From the NCBI GenBank assembly GCA_900766135.1, contig CAAFUF010000055.1:1-64000 (forward strand): DNA of 64,000 bases, written 5' to 3'. Under the pieces are notes generated by a model, which worked only from the letters and a program-made list of their open reading frames with translations, searched no databases and was not told where the DNA came from. The DNA comes from Paenibacillaceae bacterium (lineage in GTDB: Bacteria > Bacillota > Bacilli > Paenibacillales > Paenibacillaceae). This document shows positions 1 through 9,167 of this stretch, in pieces. The stretch's first letter is position 1; every line of letters begins with the position of its first letter. The position numbers and the translations under genes are program-made.

Positions 1-1212
1 GCCGCGCTGGCCGATCCCGCGGCGCTGGCGCGTCCCGCTGCGCCGCGCGGCCCTTTGGCGCCGGGCGATGCGGCGGCGCCGGGGCCCGGCGGGCATGGCG
101 GGGACGCTGCCATGCCGCCCGGGCAGGGCTTCGGCCTGCTGGTGGCCGAAGCCTGCCTGCTTGAGGCGCCGGGGGCGGCGGAAGCCGTCCGGCGCCATGC
201 CGAAGCCGGCGGACGCGTGCTCGTCCTGCCGGCGGAGCCCGGGCAGCAGGCGGCGCTGGCCCGCCTGCTGGACCGTCCCGTGCGCGTGGCGCCGCACGAG
301 ACGTATCACTTGGCGGCGGCCTACGCGCACGCCGCCGCCCGCGGGCTCAGCCCGGTTGACCTGTTCGGCTTCGACAAGGTGTTCTTGTCGCCGCGGGAGG
401 TCGTCAACCGGGTCCTCGCCGCCCACCGCCTGGAAGCGCCAGGCGTGGATGTTCTTTGCACCAGCGTGGAGGGTACGGCCTGGAAGGACTACTTCGTGCA
501 GGGGTACACGGCCGAATACAGCCGTCAGGCGCTGGTGGAGCTGAGTCGCCGGATAGCTCGGCCTTCCGGCGCGTTCCTGATCGAAGCCGAGGTAGGGAGC
601 GGAACCGTGGTGTGCTCCCAGCTGCTGCCGGACCCCGAAAGTGACAAGGCGTTGCGTTTGTATACCCGCCTGCTGGCTAACCTGGGTGCTTCTTTTGACG
701 ATGAGCTTCTGATTGAGGAGAAGGGCGACGGGGAATGGGCCGTGGAAGCCATGATGGCGCTGCCTTGTCCGGGTTACGCCGATTACGGCGCAATGAGGGA
801 TTACTATACGGATCCGGAATTTTCGCTAAACAACTTGGGGGAAGGCCTGTACGGCTGGATGCAGAAAAAAGAACGCCGCTCCACCGGCCACCTGCATATC
901 GCCAATGCGGGGCGGGATCCGTGGTTCCTGAGCTGCTTTGTTACGGTGCCGGAAGGAGGGGAAGCTCCCCGCCGGGGGCGGCTGCGCGTACTCGCCGATG
1001 CCTCGACCACCGCTGAAATCGTGCTAAACGGTGAGCTGGTGCCGGAGCCCGAACAGGAACTGGTACTAAATCCCGGCTTGAACCGGTTGATCGCCATCGT
1101 GCGAGGGGCCGGCGAAGATCTCGACTTTGGTTTGGTCTTCCTTCATCCCGACGGCCGCTATATGAAGGACCTGTCATACCGCTTGACGCTGGACGAGGTT
1201 GAGCCCAAATAG
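1..1212 (+). CDS. 3' part of a large glycosidase-like protein (5' end outside window)
   Basis: The reading frame is open from the first base of the window, so the start lies upstream and only the C-terminal ~400 residues are visible. They begin with an Ala/Pro/Gly-rich stretch, followed by a segment resembling the Rossmann-like domain of beta-galactosidase-type enzymes (hydrophobic strand, helix, then GGRVLVLPAEPG), and a beta-rich C-terminal part ending near base 1212. The arrangement is like the tail of large GH2-type or sugar-binding glycosidases, but no catalytic motif is in view, so the family is not assigned. G+C in the first ~600 bases is much higher than later in the same gene. It lies upstream of a GH94 and a GH88 gene on the same strand, which supports a carbohydrate role. 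Confidence 0.55.
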   Translation, partial: AALADPAALARPAAPRGPLAPGDAAAPGPGGHGGDAAMPPGQGFGLLVAEACLLEAPGAAEAVRRHAEAGGRVLVLPAEPGQQAALARLLDRPVRVAPHETYHLAAAYAHAAARGLSPVDLFGFDKVFLSPREVVNRVLAAHRLEAPGVDVLCTSVEGTAWKDYFVQGYTAEYSRQALVELSRRIARPSGAFLIEAEVGSGTVVCSQLLPDPESDKALRLYTRLLANLGASFDDELLIEEKGDGEWAVEAMMALPCPGYADYGAMRDYYTDPEFSLNNLGEGLYGWMQKKERRSTGHLHIANAGRDPWFLSCFVTVPEGGEAPRRGRLRVLADASTTAEIVLNGELVPEPEQELVLNPGLNRLIAIVRGAGEDLDFGLVFLHPDGRYMKDLSYRLTLDEVEPK

Positions 1213-1239
1213 ACTGCCTCGACACCCGCGGGTTTACGG

Positions 1240-1422
1240 TAACGGACCTGAAAGACCTTATTTGCCCGAAAAAGCACCTTTCCTATTGCTAGCGGACCGG
1301 AAAGCCGCTATTTGCTCCAAATTAGGTTTGATCGTACGTTTAGATGCTCAATAAGGTCTTTGGAGTCCGTTACAGCTGGAAATCGGCGTATTCCGGCCAA
1401 ATAACGTCGCCGAGGTCCGTTA
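1240..1422. repeat. 183-bp four-armed intergenic repeat, copy 1
   Basis: Four related 25-base arms lie between two genes. The first two read forward at 1240-1264 and 1290-1314 (TAACGG/TAGCGG start, TATTTG end). The last two read in reverse at 1349-1372 and 1398-1422. Starts of the forward arms are 50 bases apart and ends of the reverse arms are also 50 apart. A copy with the same 183-base length and spacing but diverged sequence lies at 43731-43913. The symmetry would let a transcript fold with arm 1 on arm 4 and arm 2 on arm 3. Confidence 0.85.
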
Positions 1423-1455
1423 GAAACCACCAAAGGAGTAAGGAGTGGATTCCCC

Positions 1456-3834
1456 ATGAAACCGATCGACCCGCAAAGCTATTATTCCTTCCGCGATGCG
1501 GAAAAAGAAATCGAGTTCTACCGGCACGACATGCCGACCCCGTGGATGAACTATTTGTCCAACGGCACGTTCCATACGATGCTGTCCCATGCGGGCGGCG
1601 GGGTCGCGTTTTACAAATCGCCGCAAATTTGGCGGATTACGCGCTATCGGTTTTTTCACCTGCCGATGGATCGCTCGGGACCTTACATTTACGTCCAGGA
1701 CGCGGACTCGGGGACGTACTGGTGCCCCACCAACGAACCCGCCGCTGCCAAACCGGAAACATGGAAAAGCGCCCATGGCCTCGGCTACACCCGGTTTGAA
1801 GCGAAGCGGGACGGCATCGCGGCCCAAACCTTGTATTTCGTCGCTCCCTACGAAAATTCGCTGATTTGGAAATTGACCTTGTCCAATGAAACCTCGGTAG
1901 CCAAAGAGCTGAACGTTTACGCTTACGTGGAGTTCGGGATGATGGAATTTATGCGCGAGCTGCAATGGCAATGTTACAACAAACATCAGGTCTCCGTGCA
2001 GTACCATCCGTCTGAGGCGCTGGTATACCGGTATGGCGTTGAAAATCAACCTAAACCGGAGGAGACGCCGCTCGTCTATTTTGCTTCCGACGCGCCGTTG
2101 TCCGGGTATGACGGCGACCGCGAGGAATTTATCGGCAGCTATCGCAGCGAGGCCAATCCGGCGGCGATCGAAGAAGGAGGCTGCCGAGGGTCGACGCTGA
2201 TGGGCGGAGACCCGTGCGGCGCGCTGCAATTCAAGGTCACGCTGCAGCCGGGCGAGAGCCGGACCGTTCATCTCTTCCTCGGCACGGCCCGGGATGAAGC
2301 CGAGGTTGAGCAGGCGCTTGCGCGCTCCCGCGAAGCCGGGTTTGCGGAGCGTTCTCTTCAAGGGCTTCGAACCTTTTGGGACGGTTATCTCGGAGCTTGG
2401 GAATGCCGGCTGCCGGATCCGGACGCCGAGCGGATGCTGAACATCTGGAACCCGTATCAGGCACACCGCAACTTTCTGTTTTCGCGCAATATTTCTTTTT
2501 ATGCCACCGGAACGTTCCGCGGCGTCGGGTACCGGGACACGTCGCAGGATATTTTGGCGGTCGTGCCGTTTGACGCGGAGCAAGCGCTGGGCAAACTGCG
2601 GCTGCTGCTCGGCCAGCAGTACCGGGACGGGCACGCGAATCACTACTTTTTCCCCCATGAGGGTTGGGACCCGGTGACGAGCATCCATTCCGACGATCAT
2701 TTATGGCCGGCTTTGGCGGCTTGGGATCTGCTGGCCGAAACCGGGGACGCCGCGTTCCTGGAAGCGGAAGTGCCTTACTACGATGGCGGCCAAGGCACGG
2801 TATACGAGCACTTGAAGGCCGCCATCGAATTTACGGCGTCGAAGCTGGGACCGAGCGGCTTCCCGCTGATGTTGCGATCGGATTGGAACGACCAGCTGTT
2901 CCGGGTGTGCCGTGAAGGCCGGGGGGAAAGCATTTGGACCGCCATGCAGCTCGGCTTGGTGCTGCTGCGCATGGTGGATCTCGCCGTTGCCGCCGGCCAT
3001 CCGGAGGATGTCGCCAAATACGAGGCCATGTACGAGCAGCAGCGGCAGTTGGTCAACAGCATTGGCTGGGACGGCCGCTGGTTCCGGCGCGCCATCATGG
3101 ATGACGGCCGATTCCTCGGCAGCGACGAGCACGAGGAAGCGAAAATCTGGCTGAACGCCCAAACCTGGGCGGTTCTGTCCGGGATGGCCGATCCGGAGAA
3201 AGGCTTGCAAGCGATGGACAGCGTCCGCGAGCTGCTGAACACGGAGCTTGGCATCAAGAAAATCCATCCCTCCATCAGCACGTTCCCCGATCCCGCCGAT
3301 CCTTTGACGAATTACAACAAGGGGACGGGGGAGAACGGAGCGGTCTTTTGTCACGCCAACACCTGGGCGATCATTGCCGAATGCCTGCTTGGGCGCGGGG
3401 ATCTCGCCTACAAATATTACCGCCAACTGCTCCCGAACGTGGCCATGGACAAAGCGGGTCTTTGGCGGTACAAAGCGGAGCCCTATGTCTACGCCTCGAA
3501 CTTGTTCGGGCCGGAATCCGACAAGTTCGGATTGGCCAACGTTTCCTGGCTGACGGGGACGGCCGCTTGGATGTACGTCGCCGCGACCCAATATATCCTG
3601 GGCATCAAACCGGTGCTTCAAGGCTTGTCCATAAACCCCTGCATTCCCGCCGAATGGGAAGGTTTTAGCGTGAAACGCAAGTTCCGCGGCTGCGACTACG
3701 AGATTACGGTTCGCAACGAAAGCCGGGTTTGCCGGGGCGTCAAATCCATCACCGTCGACGGCCAGCGGCTGGAAGGCACGGTGCTGCCGCCTTATCCCGG
3801 ACGTTCGTCCGTAAGAGTCGAAGTTGTCATGTAA
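1456..3834 (+). CDS. GH94-family beta-glycoside phosphorylase
   Basis: A 792-residue protein of cellobiose/chitobiose-phosphorylase size. It shows an N-terminal beta-sandwich region (about residues 1-280), an (alpha/alpha)6 barrel with the GH94 signature SDWND at residues 475-479, which contains the general-acid aspartate, and a C-terminal segment with GLSINPCIPAEWEGF, typical of the family. GH94 enzymes split beta-linked disaccharides with inorganic phosphate, giving a sugar 1-phosphate and a free sugar in the cytoplasm; no signal peptide is present. The start follows a doubled Shine-Dalgarno (AAGGAGTAAGGAGTGG). A GH88 gene follows 36 bases downstream. The disaccharide (cellobiose, laminaribiose, chitobiose or another) cannot be told from sequence alone. 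Confidence 0.85.
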   Translation: MKPIDPQSYYSFRDAEKEIEFYRHDMPTPWMNYLSNGTFHTMLSHAGGGVAFYKSPQIWRITRYRFFHLPMDRSGPYIYVQDADSGTYWCPTNEPAAAKPETWKSAHGLGYTRFEAKRDGIAAQTLYFVAPYENSLIWKLTLSNETSVAKELNVYAYVEFGMMEFMRELQWQCYNKHQVSVQYHPSEALVYRYGVENQPKPEETPLVYFASDAPLSGYDGDREEFIGSYRSEANPAAIEEGGCRGSTLMGGDPCGALQFKVTLQPGESRTVHLFLGTARDEAEVEQALARSREAGFAERSLQGLRTFWDGYLGAWECRLPDPDAERMLNIWNPYQAHRNFLFSRNISFYATGTFRGVGYRDTSQDILAVVPFDAEQALGKLRLLLGQQYRDGHANHYFFPHEGWDPVTSIHSDDHLWPALAAWDLLAETGDAAFLEAEVPYYDGGQGTVYEHLKAAIEFTASKLGPSGFPLMLRSDWNDQLFRVCREGRGESIWTAMQLGLVLLRMVDLAVAAGHPEDVAKYEAMYEQQRQLVNSIGWDGRWFRRAIMDDGRFLGSDEHEEAKIWLNAQTWAVLSGMADPEKGLQAMDSVRELLNTELGIKKIHPSISTFPDPADPLTNYNKGTGENGAVFCHANTWAIIAECLLGRGDLAYKYYRQLLPNVAMDKAGLWRYKAEPYVYASNLFGPESDKFGLANVSWLTGTAAWMYVAATQYILGIKPVLQGLSINPCIPAEWEGFSVKRKFRGCDYEITVRNESRVCRGVKSITVDGQRLEGTVLPPYPGRSSVRVEVVM

Positions 3835-3870
3835 TCGGTTCCCATCCCGTCAACTTACAGGAGGATAAAC

Positions 3871-5016
3871 ATGAATTGGAATGAATGGATCGAACAAACG
3901 CTGGACATTACGCGAACGAATATCTCCCGTTTTCATCCGCGTTTTCCGCATGTCAGCCAGGGGGACAGCAAGTATCAGCTGGTGGAGCATACCGATTGGA
4001 CGGAAGGCTTCTGGGCGGGCATCTTATGGCTTAGCTACGAGTACAGCCGGGACGAAACGATTCGTCAGGCTGCCGCTGCGGCCACGGTTTCCTTTCAAGA
4101 CCGGCTTGCACGGCGGAGCCATTTGGAGCATCACGACATCGGGTTTCTGTATCTGTTGTCCACCGGTGCGCAATGGATCGTGGAGCAAAATGAAGCCGCC
4201 CGGAAGTCGACCCTGGAAGCGGCTGATTTGCTGCAGAAACGGTGGCGTCCCGCTTCCCGCATCCTTCAGGCCTGGGGACCGGAGGGGGATCCCGAAAACG
4301 GCGGCCGCATCATCATCGACTGCCTCATGAACTTGCCCTTATTGTATTGGGCCAGCCGGCAAACCGGGGATCCCGGGTATGCCGACATCGCCCGGATTCA
4401 TGCCGAGCAGAGCCAAAGGTTCCTGGTGCGAGGCGACGGCTCCTCTTATCATACGTTTTATTTCGATCTCGTGACGGGGGATGCGGTGCGGGGCGGCACG
4501 CATCAGGGCTTTCGCGACGGCTCGACCTGGACGCGGGGGCAGGCTTGGGGAATCTACGGATTTGCCCTCGCCTACCGTTACTTCCGGGAAGCCTCTTTTT
4601 TGGATACGTCCAAGCGGCTGGCCCGTTATTTCATCGACCATCTGCCGGAGGATCACATTGCTTATTGGGACTTTGATGCGCCGCAAACTCCAGGCGAACC
4701 CCGGGATAGCTCGGCTTCTGCGATCGCGGCGTGCGGCGTCCTGGAGCTTGTCGAGCATTTGTCCGCCGATGATCCGGACCGGGCGGAGCTCCTGGCTTTC
4801 GCCGAACGTTCCGTGGAAGCGCTGGCGAAGCAATGTTTCTCAGGCGGCACGAACGGGGCCGGGGCGGGCGAAGGCTTCCTGCGGCACGGCTCCTACTATG
4901 TGAGGGGCGGCATCGCAACCGATGATTATGTGATCTGGGGGGATTATTTTTTTCTCGAAGCGTTGATGCGGCTTGGCCACGGAACCCCGGGATATTGGTA
5001 TGAACGCGGGCGTTAA
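3871..5016 (+). CDS. GH88 unsaturated glucuronyl hydrolase
   Basis: A 381-residue cytoplasmic protein, close to the ~377 residues of Bacillus GL1 unsaturated glucuronyl hydrolase. Two acidic residues align with that enzyme's catalytic pair: Asp89 in HHDIGF and Asp150 in GRIIIDCLMNLPLL (Asp88 and Asp149 there). Further family motifs are TWTRGQAWGIYGFA and DSSASAIAACGVLEL. The family hydrates the 4,5-unsaturated uronic acid that polysaccharide lyases leave at the non-reducing end, releasing it from the oligosaccharide. The start has AGGAGG eight bases upstream. It lies between a GH94 gene and a candidate secreted lyase gene, which would supply its substrate. GH105 is a related alternative, but the motifs fit GH88 better. 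Confidence 0.88.
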   Translation: MNWNEWIEQTLDITRTNISRFHPRFPHVSQGDSKYQLVEHTDWTEGFWAGILWLSYEYSRDETIRQAAAAATVSFQDRLARRSHLEHHDIGFLYLLSTGAQWIVEQNEAARKSTLEAADLLQKRWRPASRILQAWGPEGDPENGGRIIIDCLMNLPLLYWASRQTGDPGYADIARIHAEQSQRFLVRGDGSSYHTFYFDLVTGDAVRGGTHQGFRDGSTWTRGQAWGIYGFALAYRYFREASFLDTSKRLARYFIDHLPEDHIAYWDFDAPQTPGEPRDSSASAIAACGVLELVEHLSADDPDRAELLAFAERSVEALAKQCFSGGTNGAGAGEGFLRHGSYYVRGGIATDDYVIWGDYFFLEALMRLGHGTPGYWYERGR

Positions 5017-5218
5017 CTCGCGGATTCCGGGGGGGTTCGGGCGAAACGGAGAAACGTTCTATTTTTGGCAAAAATGCGTAATTCCGTTCTATTCGGAACG
5101 TTGTTTTGTTTCTATTCCGGCTCGGGGTGGCGTGATACGCTTGTACCGGTACCGGGAGGACCGCGATTATCGGGGATTAAAGTTTGCAAGCGATTTCAAA
5201 ACAAGGAGGCGGGAAAAC

Positions 5219-6496
5219 GTGAAAAGGAGAAAAGGTTGGCGAATCGGGCTCTGCTTTGTTGCGTTGATGCTGTTGCTGCCGACAACTACGGGGTTTGCTG
5301 CCGCAGAGCTTACAGAGGTTCCTTACCCGATGGATTCCAGCAACCAGGCGGGATGGTGGTCGCCGCTGGATACGTATGGAACGGGTTATGAATACGCCTA
5401 TATGGCTTATAATGCGCCGGGGGGCGCTGCGGGCACGCATACGGTATATATCGCCAGAAGAGACGGTACCGGCGCTTGGAGCAATATCCCGGTCATGAAC
5501 GGTTCCGTCGTGGCCGAGTATCAAGACGATGTGGGTCATAACCAGCCTTCCATCGCGAGGGACGGCAGCGGCCGGTTCCATGTGTTTGCTTCGATGCACG
5601 ATAACAACTGGCGATATTTTCGTTCGGACACCGTAGGCGGGGCTCCCCAGAACCATTCGGCGGATATGCCGGGTCCGGATATGAAAATCTCTTATCCGAT
5701 CGTCAAAACGGCGCCAAACGGAGATTTGTATCTCTTCGCACGGGCGGCCAAGGATCCTGCAGGCAAACGGGAAGGGGTCCTGTTCCATTGGGATAACGCG
5801 GCCTCGGCCTGGAGCCAGATCGGAGTGATCGCGTCGACGCTGAATCGGTCCGTTTATCCGGACGACCTCGCTTTCGACGCCAACGGCGATATGCATATTT
5901 TGTTCGAGTGGGCGCATTTTGCCGCCAGCGCCTTGCGCCATGAGCTGTCGTACCTGAAGTACAGCCCGGCCACTGGCGTCTTTACCAAGGCTGATGGAAC
6001 GCCGGTATCCATTCCGGCGACGTTGTCTACGGCCGATATCGTCCAGCCTTTAGCCCCTGGCGAAACTTACGTGCAGTGCGGCGACGATCCGGGCGGGCCC
6101 GGCGTGCAAAGCGCCAAACTGACGGTGGACTCTTCTGGGCGGCCGATCATCGCCTATCGTTATCGCGAAGCGGGAAGTGTGAATTTCGCCGTGAAGCAAG
6201 CGACCTACGGCACGGGAGGTTGGGTGCTGGAGACCGTTTACGATGCTGCGGCAACGCGAGCTGCGGTGGACGTCACCTGGACCGGCACGGAAGCAAGAAT
6301 CTACTACGTGAAACAAAGCGGTACGGACCGGGCTTTCGTGGCCGTGAATTCGAGCGGAACCGGATGGACTGAAACCTCGTTGGCCCCCGGCAAACCGATC
6401 GAACGGCTTGCGGCGGAGCGCAGCGCTAAAGGCGTGGATATCCTATACCTGGTGGATATCCCGAATCTCAAGTTATATTACGGCAGGAATAATTGA
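5219..6496 (+). CDS. Secreted BNR-4 type beta-propeller, candidate uronate lyase (PL24/25/42-like)
   Basis: The start is taken as GTG 5219 after AAGGAGG. The protein (425 residues) then opens with a Sec signal peptide: KRRKGWR, a hydrophobic core and a likely cut near GFAAA. An upstream in-frame ATG at 4973 would overlap the GH88 gene and bury the signal. The mature part has repeated beta-propeller strands. His107 (GHNQP), His127 (SMHDN), Tyr159 (ISYP) and Arg175 (LFAR) reproduce the His-20-His and Tyr-16-Arg spacing that I recall for the seven-bladed ulvan and rhamnose-glucuronate lyases. The upstream GH88 acts on exactly the kind of product such lyases make. Lyase activity is inference; a sugar-binding propeller is the alternative. 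Confidence 0.6.
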   Translation: MKRRKGWRIGLCFVALMLLLPTTTGFAAAELTEVPYPMDSSNQAGWWSPLDTYGTGYEYAYMAYNAPGGAAGTHTVYIARRDGTGAWSNIPVMNGSVVAEYQDDVGHNQPSIARDGSGRFHVFASMHDNNWRYFRSDTVGGAPQNHSADMPGPDMKISYPIVKTAPNGDLYLFARAAKDPAGKREGVLFHWDNAASAWSQIGVIASTLNRSVYPDDLAFDANGDMHILFEWAHFAASALRHELSYLKYSPATGVFTKADGTPVSIPATLSTADIVQPLAPGETYVQCGDDPGGPGVQSAKLTVDSSGRPIIAYRYREAGSVNFAVKQATYGTGGWVLETVYDAAATRAAVDVTWTGTEARIYYVKQSGTDRAFVAVNSSGTGWTETSLAPGKPIERLAAERSAKGVDILYLVDIPNLKLYYGRNN

Positions 6497-6506
6497 AGCT
6501 CAATAG

Positions 6507-6545
6507 AAAGCTCTTGGACGGGGGGGGCCAAGAGCTTTTGTTTGC
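6507..6545 (+). terminator. Rho-independent terminator after the lyase-like gene
   Basis: An 11-bp perfect stem, AAAGCTCTTGG (6507-6517) with CCAAGAGCTTT (6528-6538), a G-rich loop and a T-rich tail. It separates the plus-strand lyase-like gene from the convergent SRAP gene and may serve both. Confidence 0.85.
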
Positions 6546-6571
6546 GTTTTTCAGAGCCGTATACCATCCGT

Positions 6572-7246
6572 TCAACGCTTTACCCAGGCCAGCTGCAAAT
6601 CCATTTCCCGGATGCATTCGTCGGTGTCGTATTGGTTGTTATCGATAAGCGGCGTTACTGCGTAGGCCTGCATTTCCTCGGCTGCATGCGGACGCAGGAT
6701 CGGGTCCAGTGCGTCGAGATCATTGATCTCCTCATCCAGCCACCGGGTCATATCCTCGGGCGACAAAATCGCCGGCATGCGGCGCTCAAACTCCCCGATC
6801 AGCGGATTGGCGTCCGTCATGACGAGGGTGCAGGTCCGAAGCGGCTCGCCGCGCGTATCCCGCCAAATTTCGTAAAGTCCGGCCACGCCGAACATGCCGC
6901 GGTTTTTAAAAACCACCCGGACGGGGTATTCCTTCTTGCCTTCCTTCTTCCAATAATAGAAGCCGTTGCACGGAATGACGCAACGCTGCGTGCTGATGAT
7001 CCGGCGGTAGGTCGGATTCCGGTGGACGTTTCGCAGATCCGCGTTAACCGCGTCTTTTCCCCAATAAGGGACGAACCCCCAGCGGAACTCGTCGAGCACC
7101 CGCTCCCCATCCTGCTGGAGCACGACCGGCGTCGGCTGCGTAGGGCTAATGTTGAAGCGGTTCTTGTAATAACACATCACCCGCCCGATTTGAAAATGCT
7201 CCTGAACCTCCGGCAGCTCGGCCGCCATGGAAAATCGTTGACACAT
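6572..7246 (-). CDS. SRAP (HMCES/YedK) family protein with altered active-site residues
   Basis: A 224-residue SOS-response-associated-peptidase-family protein. Members crosslink through Cys2 to abasic sites in single-stranded DNA. Cys2 (MCQRFS) and Asn68 (AVNAD) are kept. The usual GFYEW glutamate is Tyr98 here (GFYYW), and the histidine before RMP in HDRMP is Glu154 (ERRMP). Both changed residues take part in catalysis or crosslink reversal in characterised members. AAGGAGG lies upstream of the start. It is a single gene between a terminator and the two-component operon. It could be a divergent but working subgroup or a protein with changed crosslink stability. Confidence 0.85.
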   Translation of the reverse strand: MCQRFSMAAELPEVQEHFQIGRVMCYYKNRFNISPTQPTPVVLQQDGERVLDEFRWGFVPYWGKDAVNADLRNVHRNPTYRRIISTQRCVIPCNGFYYWKKEGKKEYPVRVVFKNRGMFGVAGLYEIWRDTRGEPLRTCTLVMTDANPLIGEFERRMPAILSPEDMTRWLDEEINDLDALDPILRPHAAEEMQAYAVTPLIDNNQYDTDECIREMDLQLAWVKR

Positions 7247-7301
7247 GAAAGATTTGCCTCCTTTACTCAGTTGTCGTGTAGTATTTGCTAATGGAGGAAA
7301 A

Positions 7302-8384
7302 TCATGCTTGACTGCTAGGCAGTTGAACGGTAACCGAAGTGCCCTGGCCTACTTTACTTTTGACATCGATGGTTCCTTGATGCGCGGTGACGATTTGCTT
7401 CACAATCGCCATTCCCAATCCAGTGCCGCCTGTAGGAGTATCCGTTGAAGTCCCCCGGTAATACCTCTCAAACAGATAGGCGATACTTTGTTCATCCATT
7501 CCTTTTCCATTGTCTGTGATCTGTACTTGGATATGAGAGTTACCTTGGATGTGCACAATAATGGATGTGCCTGCTGGATTATGAATCACTGCATTGACTA
7601 ATAGGTTTGAAAAGGCTCTTTTCAGCAATACGGCATCCCCCTTTACGTAAAGGGGGTTCTCCCCACCCCATATTTCAAAGTGGTTTGCCTTAGCCGGAGG
7701 CATATTCGCTGCTTCTGCAACCGTTCGGCGAATTAACTCCACCAACTCGATGCTTTGTGGGGAAAACTTAAAACCAATGGACTGGTCCATCTGAAAAGCG
7801 ATTCCTAGGTCATTGATAAGTTCTTCCATATAGTTGGCCTTATCCCGAATCAATTGCAAAAACTCGTTTTTCTCATTTTTGCTCCACTCATGTTCATCCG
7901 ATAAAAGCATGTCCGTATAACCCGTGATATAAGACAAAGGGGTTTTCAGATCATGGGTAACGCCCGCCGCCCATTCCTGTCTTAATTGTTCAAACTCTTG
8001 CCGTTTGCGCTCATTTTCCTGCAAGGTCAGGGAAAGAGAGTCAAGATTGGCGTAGACCTCCCTGTAAAGTCGGCTAGAAAGAGAGAAAAAGCGTCTTTTC
8101 CTGTCAAGAACCAGATATTCCCCATTTGATAACTTTTTGATTTTTATTAAGATATCCGCCATCGGCCGCGCAACATAATAACCATAAAACAAACAATACA
8201 GAAAGTAAGCCGAAATAATGATTCCTGTTGTTAGGTTAACGAAGAAGAGCTTCTCCGGCTGCCTCAGCACGACAATATAGAAAACAGCAGGCAACGAGAC
8301 GGTCAAGAACAGCAGGATCTGATGTACGATAAAATTCAATGTAAAACGGACGACCAACTTACCATTTGTAAAATTTACTTTCAT
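7302..8384 (-). CDS. Sensor histidine kinase of the ABC exporter operon
   Basis: A 360-residue kinase with two membrane segments (about residues 18-41 and 48-70) and almost no extracellular loop, as in intramembrane-sensing kinases of Firmicutes envelope-stress systems. A HAMP-like linker is followed by the phospho-acceptor His144 in THDLKTPLS, an N box around LLVNAVIHN, and the ATP-lid glycines DNGKGMD and GGTGLGMAI. The start codon overlaps the response-regulator stop (ATGA). It is the last gene of a four-gene minus-strand operon (ATPase, permease, regulator, kinase). The operon's G+C is visibly lower than that of the sugar genes, which may reflect transfer. Likely signal: cell-wall-active peptide antibiotics, by family context. 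Confidence 0.9.
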   Translation of the reverse strand: MKVNFTNGKLVVRFTLNFIVHQILLFLTVSLPAVFYIVVLRQPEKLFFVNLTTGIIISAYFLYCLFYGYYVARPMADILIKIKKLSNGEYLVLDRKRRFFSLSSRLYREVYANLDSLSLTLQENERKRQEFEQLRQEWAAGVTHDLKTPLSYITGYTDMLLSDEHEWSKNEKNEFLQLIRDKANYMEELINDLGIAFQMDQSIGFKFSPQSIELVELIRRTVAEAANMPPAKANHFEIWGGENPLYVKGDAVLLKRAFSNLLVNAVIHNPAGTSIIVHIQGNSHIQVQITDNGKGMDEQSIAYLFERYYRGTSTDTPTGGTGLGMAIVKQIVTAHQGTIDVKSKVGQGTSVTVQLPSSQA

Positions 8385-9097
8385 ATCAAGTCACCTGGTT
8401 TGGGAGGGACAAACTTGTAACCAATCCCTCTTAGAGTAACGATCCAAGAGGGCTGTTTTGCGTCTTGCTCGATTTTTTTGCGCAGGCGCATGATATGAAT
8501 GGCAACCGTCTTCTCGTCTCCGATGCTGTCATAGCCCCATACATGCTCGTACAATTGCCCTGCGGTAAATATCTGATTAGGGTGGCCGGCGAAAAACAGA
8601 AGAAGCTCAAATTCTTTGGCCGGACAAGGAATTTCCTCTCCATTTACCCATAATTCAGCAGCCTTTTTATCAATGACAACAGAACCGAAACGATAAATCT
8701 CCGTTGACTGCGCAGTTGCTTGATATTGTTCCAGCCTTCGAAACTGTACATGGATACGTGCGGCAACTTCCAAAGGATTAAATGGCTTTGTTATATAATC
8801 GTCCCCTCCAATCCCGAGTCCGGTTAATTTATCCAAATCACTTGAGCGGGCAGTCAAAAATAGAATAGGGACGGCGGTATACCGTCGGATTTTTTGACAC
8901 AATTGGAATCCGTCCATATCGGGTAACATGACATCCAATACAATCAAGTCATACGAATGATGGCTTATTTTTTCCAAGGCTTCCTGACCCGTAAAAGCAC
9001 TGCTAATGGCCGTATAACCTTCCTTGCGAAGGATGGTTTCAAGCATCCTGACAATGCCGGGTTCGTCATCGATGATGAGTATCTTTTGTAAACGCAA
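8381..9097 (-). CDS. OmpR-family response regulator
   Basis: A 238-residue two-domain regulator. The receiver domain has acidic residues near position 10, phospho-acceptor Asp55 (LIVLDVMLPD) and the conserved lysine in YITKPF. The winged-helix DNA-binding domain covers about residues 135-232 (YEHVWGYDS, VAIHIMRLRKKIE, TLRGIGYKF). The start is a TTG preceded by GGGGGAAGGAAG. It overlaps the kinase by four bases and lies 70 bases after the permease gene. The expected targets are the ABC exporter genes just upstream. Confidence 0.92.
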   Translation of the reverse strand: MRLQKILIIDDEPGIVRMLETILRKEGYTAISSAFTGQEALEKISHHSYDLIVLDVMLPDMDGFQLCQKIRRYTAVPILFLTARSSDLDKLTGLGIGGDDYITKPFNPLEVAARIHVQFRRLEQYQATAQSTEIYRFGSVVIDKKAAELWVNGEEIPCPAKEFELLLFFAGHPNQIFTAGQLYEHVWGYDSIGDEKTVAIHIMRLRKKIEQDAKQPSWIVTLRGIGYKFVPPKPGDLI

Positions 9098-9167
9098 TCT
9101 TCCTTCCCCCTCTCTTGCTAGGGTAATCCCAATATTCTATTATCTAACGAAATGGATTCCATGACCA

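Noticed and set aside
1240..1422. CRISPR array
   Set aside because: The repeats are inverted in two pairs, diverged from each other, and lack unique spacers of regular type or cas genes.
1420..2700. 426-codon open frame on the minus strand
   Set aside because: It lies opposite the GH94 gene, whose family motifs are certain; the frame is a by-product of G+C-rich codons and has no recognisable domains.
4973..5218. Longer start for the secreted propeller protein
   Set aside because: It overlaps the end of the GH88 gene and would bury the signal peptide; the GTG at 5219 has an AAGGAGG site.
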